From positions 96,001 through 160,000 of the forward strand of contig JAQFVV010013303.1 of assembly GCA_028023455.1 (NCBI GenBank): a stretch of 64,000 nt of DNA, written 5' to 3'. The position numbers were made by a program, and so were the translations under genes. The notes under the pieces were generated by a model, which was not told the origin of the DNA, did no database searches, and was given only the letters and a program-made list of their open reading frames with translations. This DNA comes from Epiperipatus broadwayi. Its lineage: Eukaryota; Onychophora; Udeonychophora; Euonychophora; Peripatidae. The stretch's first letter is position 1; every line of letters starts with the position of its first letter. Positions 62,236 through 64,000 of this stretch are shown here, piece by piece.

Positions 62236-62330
62236 AGCCGAGAGGTCAGCGCAGTTGCCTTACAAGCATGCAGTTGTTTGCAGACAGTTGTTGCGGGTTT
62301 GCCTCCCGGCTGATGCTATGACATATGGAA
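62236..62330 (+). mobile_element. tRNA-derived SINE (copy 4) with internal duplication
   Basis: It starts gccgagaggtcagcgc (A-box region), then cagttgccttacaagc with the same TAC-type loop as copy 1. After that, a short duplicated segment (gcagttgtttgcagacagtt) is followed by the B box ggtttgcctcc, ccggctgatgc and the tail tatgacatatgg. The first part of the head is truncated or diverged. Confidence 0.82.
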
Positions 62331-64000
62331 AATAAATATATATGTATTTACCCCCCCCCCCATTTTTAATGGAATCATGATCTAAAATTCTAAATTAAAT
62401 TCTTTTATATCTTAAAGATCCAGCTGCATTAAAGTTTATGGTACAGCTCTAAATTCTATTGTCTAATTATTTTATTTTCCTGACAATAGACAATTTATAA
62501 CTTACATTATCATCAGTAGTAGTGACCCATATCAAAAGAGTAGTTCATTATAATTCCAGGAAAGAAAGCCAATAAGACAATAATAATTCACTAGAGATGA
62601 GTTTGTGATGAGTATACAAAGTAATCTGTAGATCAGAAATATGTTCAATCATAGAATATTGGTGATCAGTTGTTCTGATTGGCATTTTGTGATGATGTCT
62701 TTTGTTTTGCAGCAAATTTTTATTTCTGAAATACTTCAATATTATATATAACTGCAACTCTTCAATGAATTCTCTGCTCTGACATATCCTTCCAATGAAG
62801 ACAATCAACTTTGCACTTCTTTTAATTACTTTAAAAATAAAATTTATAAGATAAATGGGGTCTACTCTTTCCCACAAAAATCAAGTTCATGTTTTCTGTA
62901 AACCATATCTTTAAGATATCTTGTTTTATTTATTAGCCTAACATGTGTGATCCAATATGGATTCTATAGTATTTTATTCTGCAAGTTTAAGAACATTTGA
63001 CTGTCTTTACAATCTTGCTATTATTTTGTTAAATGAAATGTTTCTAATGTCTTTGTATTATGTTGATAGATGTTTACAGAAATTAGGTAAAATAACAGCT
63101 CTATATACACATTACACCAAAAATTTTAGTTTTGTAGTAATGTACTTATATATTTATTTCTTATTATATCATAAAACAATAGATAAAAATAATTAATTGA
63201 ATGTCTTATCACTCAAACATTCATTCATAAAAAGTTTCACCACCAGAAGTGAAAGAGTTGGAGCACAATCTGTGGGTGTTAAGTTCCAGAAATAGTAATC
63301 CATGCAGGACACTAAATGTATAAATAATATTAAAAGCTATAAAGAATATTAAATGTGTAAACACTTTTGAATCAAGAGAATTGTAAGAAAAATATTAACT
63401 GTAAATTATATAACTGTCAATATACAATTCTCAGTTAATTTTGTTTTAAAGTTCATTAGTAACATATAATATATTTTGCTTATGTAAATGGATATGCTTT
63501 CTGAAGTGTATAATTATTTTTTCTTCAATGTTTGTCTTTTACTGTATCTTTATTCATATGTCTTTAAAAAAATCTGTGAAGGTATTTAATACATTATATA
63601 AAATATATTACACATGGGAAAAAAGAAAGGAAATTGAATAACTTTGTGTGTATGTGTTTAAATAACAAATGGAATACATTAATTTTTAACTGAGACTTAA
63701 ATCTTATATCTGGGCTAGAGATAATTTCTAGTTTAATAAATGATTAATAATAATCATTACTGTATTTACCTAGAGTGGTTTATGTCAAAGTTGTGAGTAG
63801 AATAAGTTTGACACTTGTAAACCAAAATGTAATAATTTTTACACTTTATTGTTTAATAAAATGTTATAACTAAAAATGTGATTTTATTTAATTTTTTGTA
63901 GTATATCATTAATGAAATAGTTGTGCATGGTTTGATGCTAGTGGAATTCTAACTTTTTATGATTTGAACAATAACTATTTAATTATTATTTATTCATTCA
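62331..64000. other. AT-rich stretch without a gene
   Basis: A C-run lies at 62350-62361. The 109-codon minus-strand frame at 62548-62877 and the 79-codon frame at 62957-63196 match nothing I know and look like chance open frames. Confidence 0.5.

Noticed and set aside
1-64000. CRISPR array, prophage or bacterial operon
   Set aside because: No regularly spaced short repeats with unique spacers and no bacterial-type genes. The tandem repeats have units of 34-460 bp without spacers, and the mobile elements are of animal type.

Overview
This window reads as non-coding, transposon-rich DNA from an A+T-rich animal nuclear genome, most likely an invertebrate. By eye A+T is above 70%; I did not compute it. 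There are no operons, bacterial-style promoters, rRNA genes or CRISPR arrays. Every recognisable coding sequence belongs to a mobile element, and each one is truncated, frameshifted or interrupted by stops. The mix (hAT DNA transposons and their short derivatives, L1/Tx1-type LINEs, LTR-retrotransposon gag relics, tRNA-like SINEs, many foldback repeats, AT and AAT microsatellites) is typical of animals. I cannot name the species. I could not support any host gene exon.

Layout. 0-7 kb: a decayed, possibly retroelement-derived region, two sets of roughly 350-460 bp tandem repeats, a foldback element with a solo arm beside it, and a possible piggyBac scrap. 7-16 kb: mostly AT-rich DNA with one SINE that keeps target-site duplications. 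16.2-19.4 kb: a small palindrome, then a whole but dead hAT transposon with both ends and a broken transposase. 20.1-23.8 kb: two tail-to-head relics of one LINE family, each ending in a (TAA)n-type tail. 24.6-26.5 kb: a foldback element, then a 1.1 kb non-autonomous hAT element with a perfect 8 bp target duplication. 27.8-30.9 kb: an LTR-retrotransposon gag relic with a second copy of its 3' part upstream. 32.5-34.1 kb: a tandem and inverted array of a ~400 bp unit. 34-41.9 kb: AT-rich, with a SINE and a foldback element. 41.9-43.6 kb: foldback elements nested in one another plus a very recent tandem duplication. 49.1-49.6 kb: an inverted SINE-like dimer with a 17 bp target duplication. 50.3-53.1 kb: the best preserved element, a 5'-truncated LINE with an RT reading frame broken once in an A-run. 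53.5-56.4 kb: a minus-strand LTR element with a tRNA-Lys-type primer binding site and a gag relic interrupted by a hAT MITE. 56.4-64 kb: AT-rich, with two more SINE copies.

How the parts relate. The non-autonomous hAT elements and SINEs carry no proteins, so they would have depended on hAT transposase and LINE reverse transcriptase of the kinds whose relics lie here. The most unusual property of the window is the density of long inverted repeats: at least seven foldback structures in 64 kb, several sharing modules. The best candidates for something undescribed are the foldback/tandem-array family at 32.5-34.1 and 41.9-42.6 kb and the palindromic SINE dimer at 49.15-49.57 kb.
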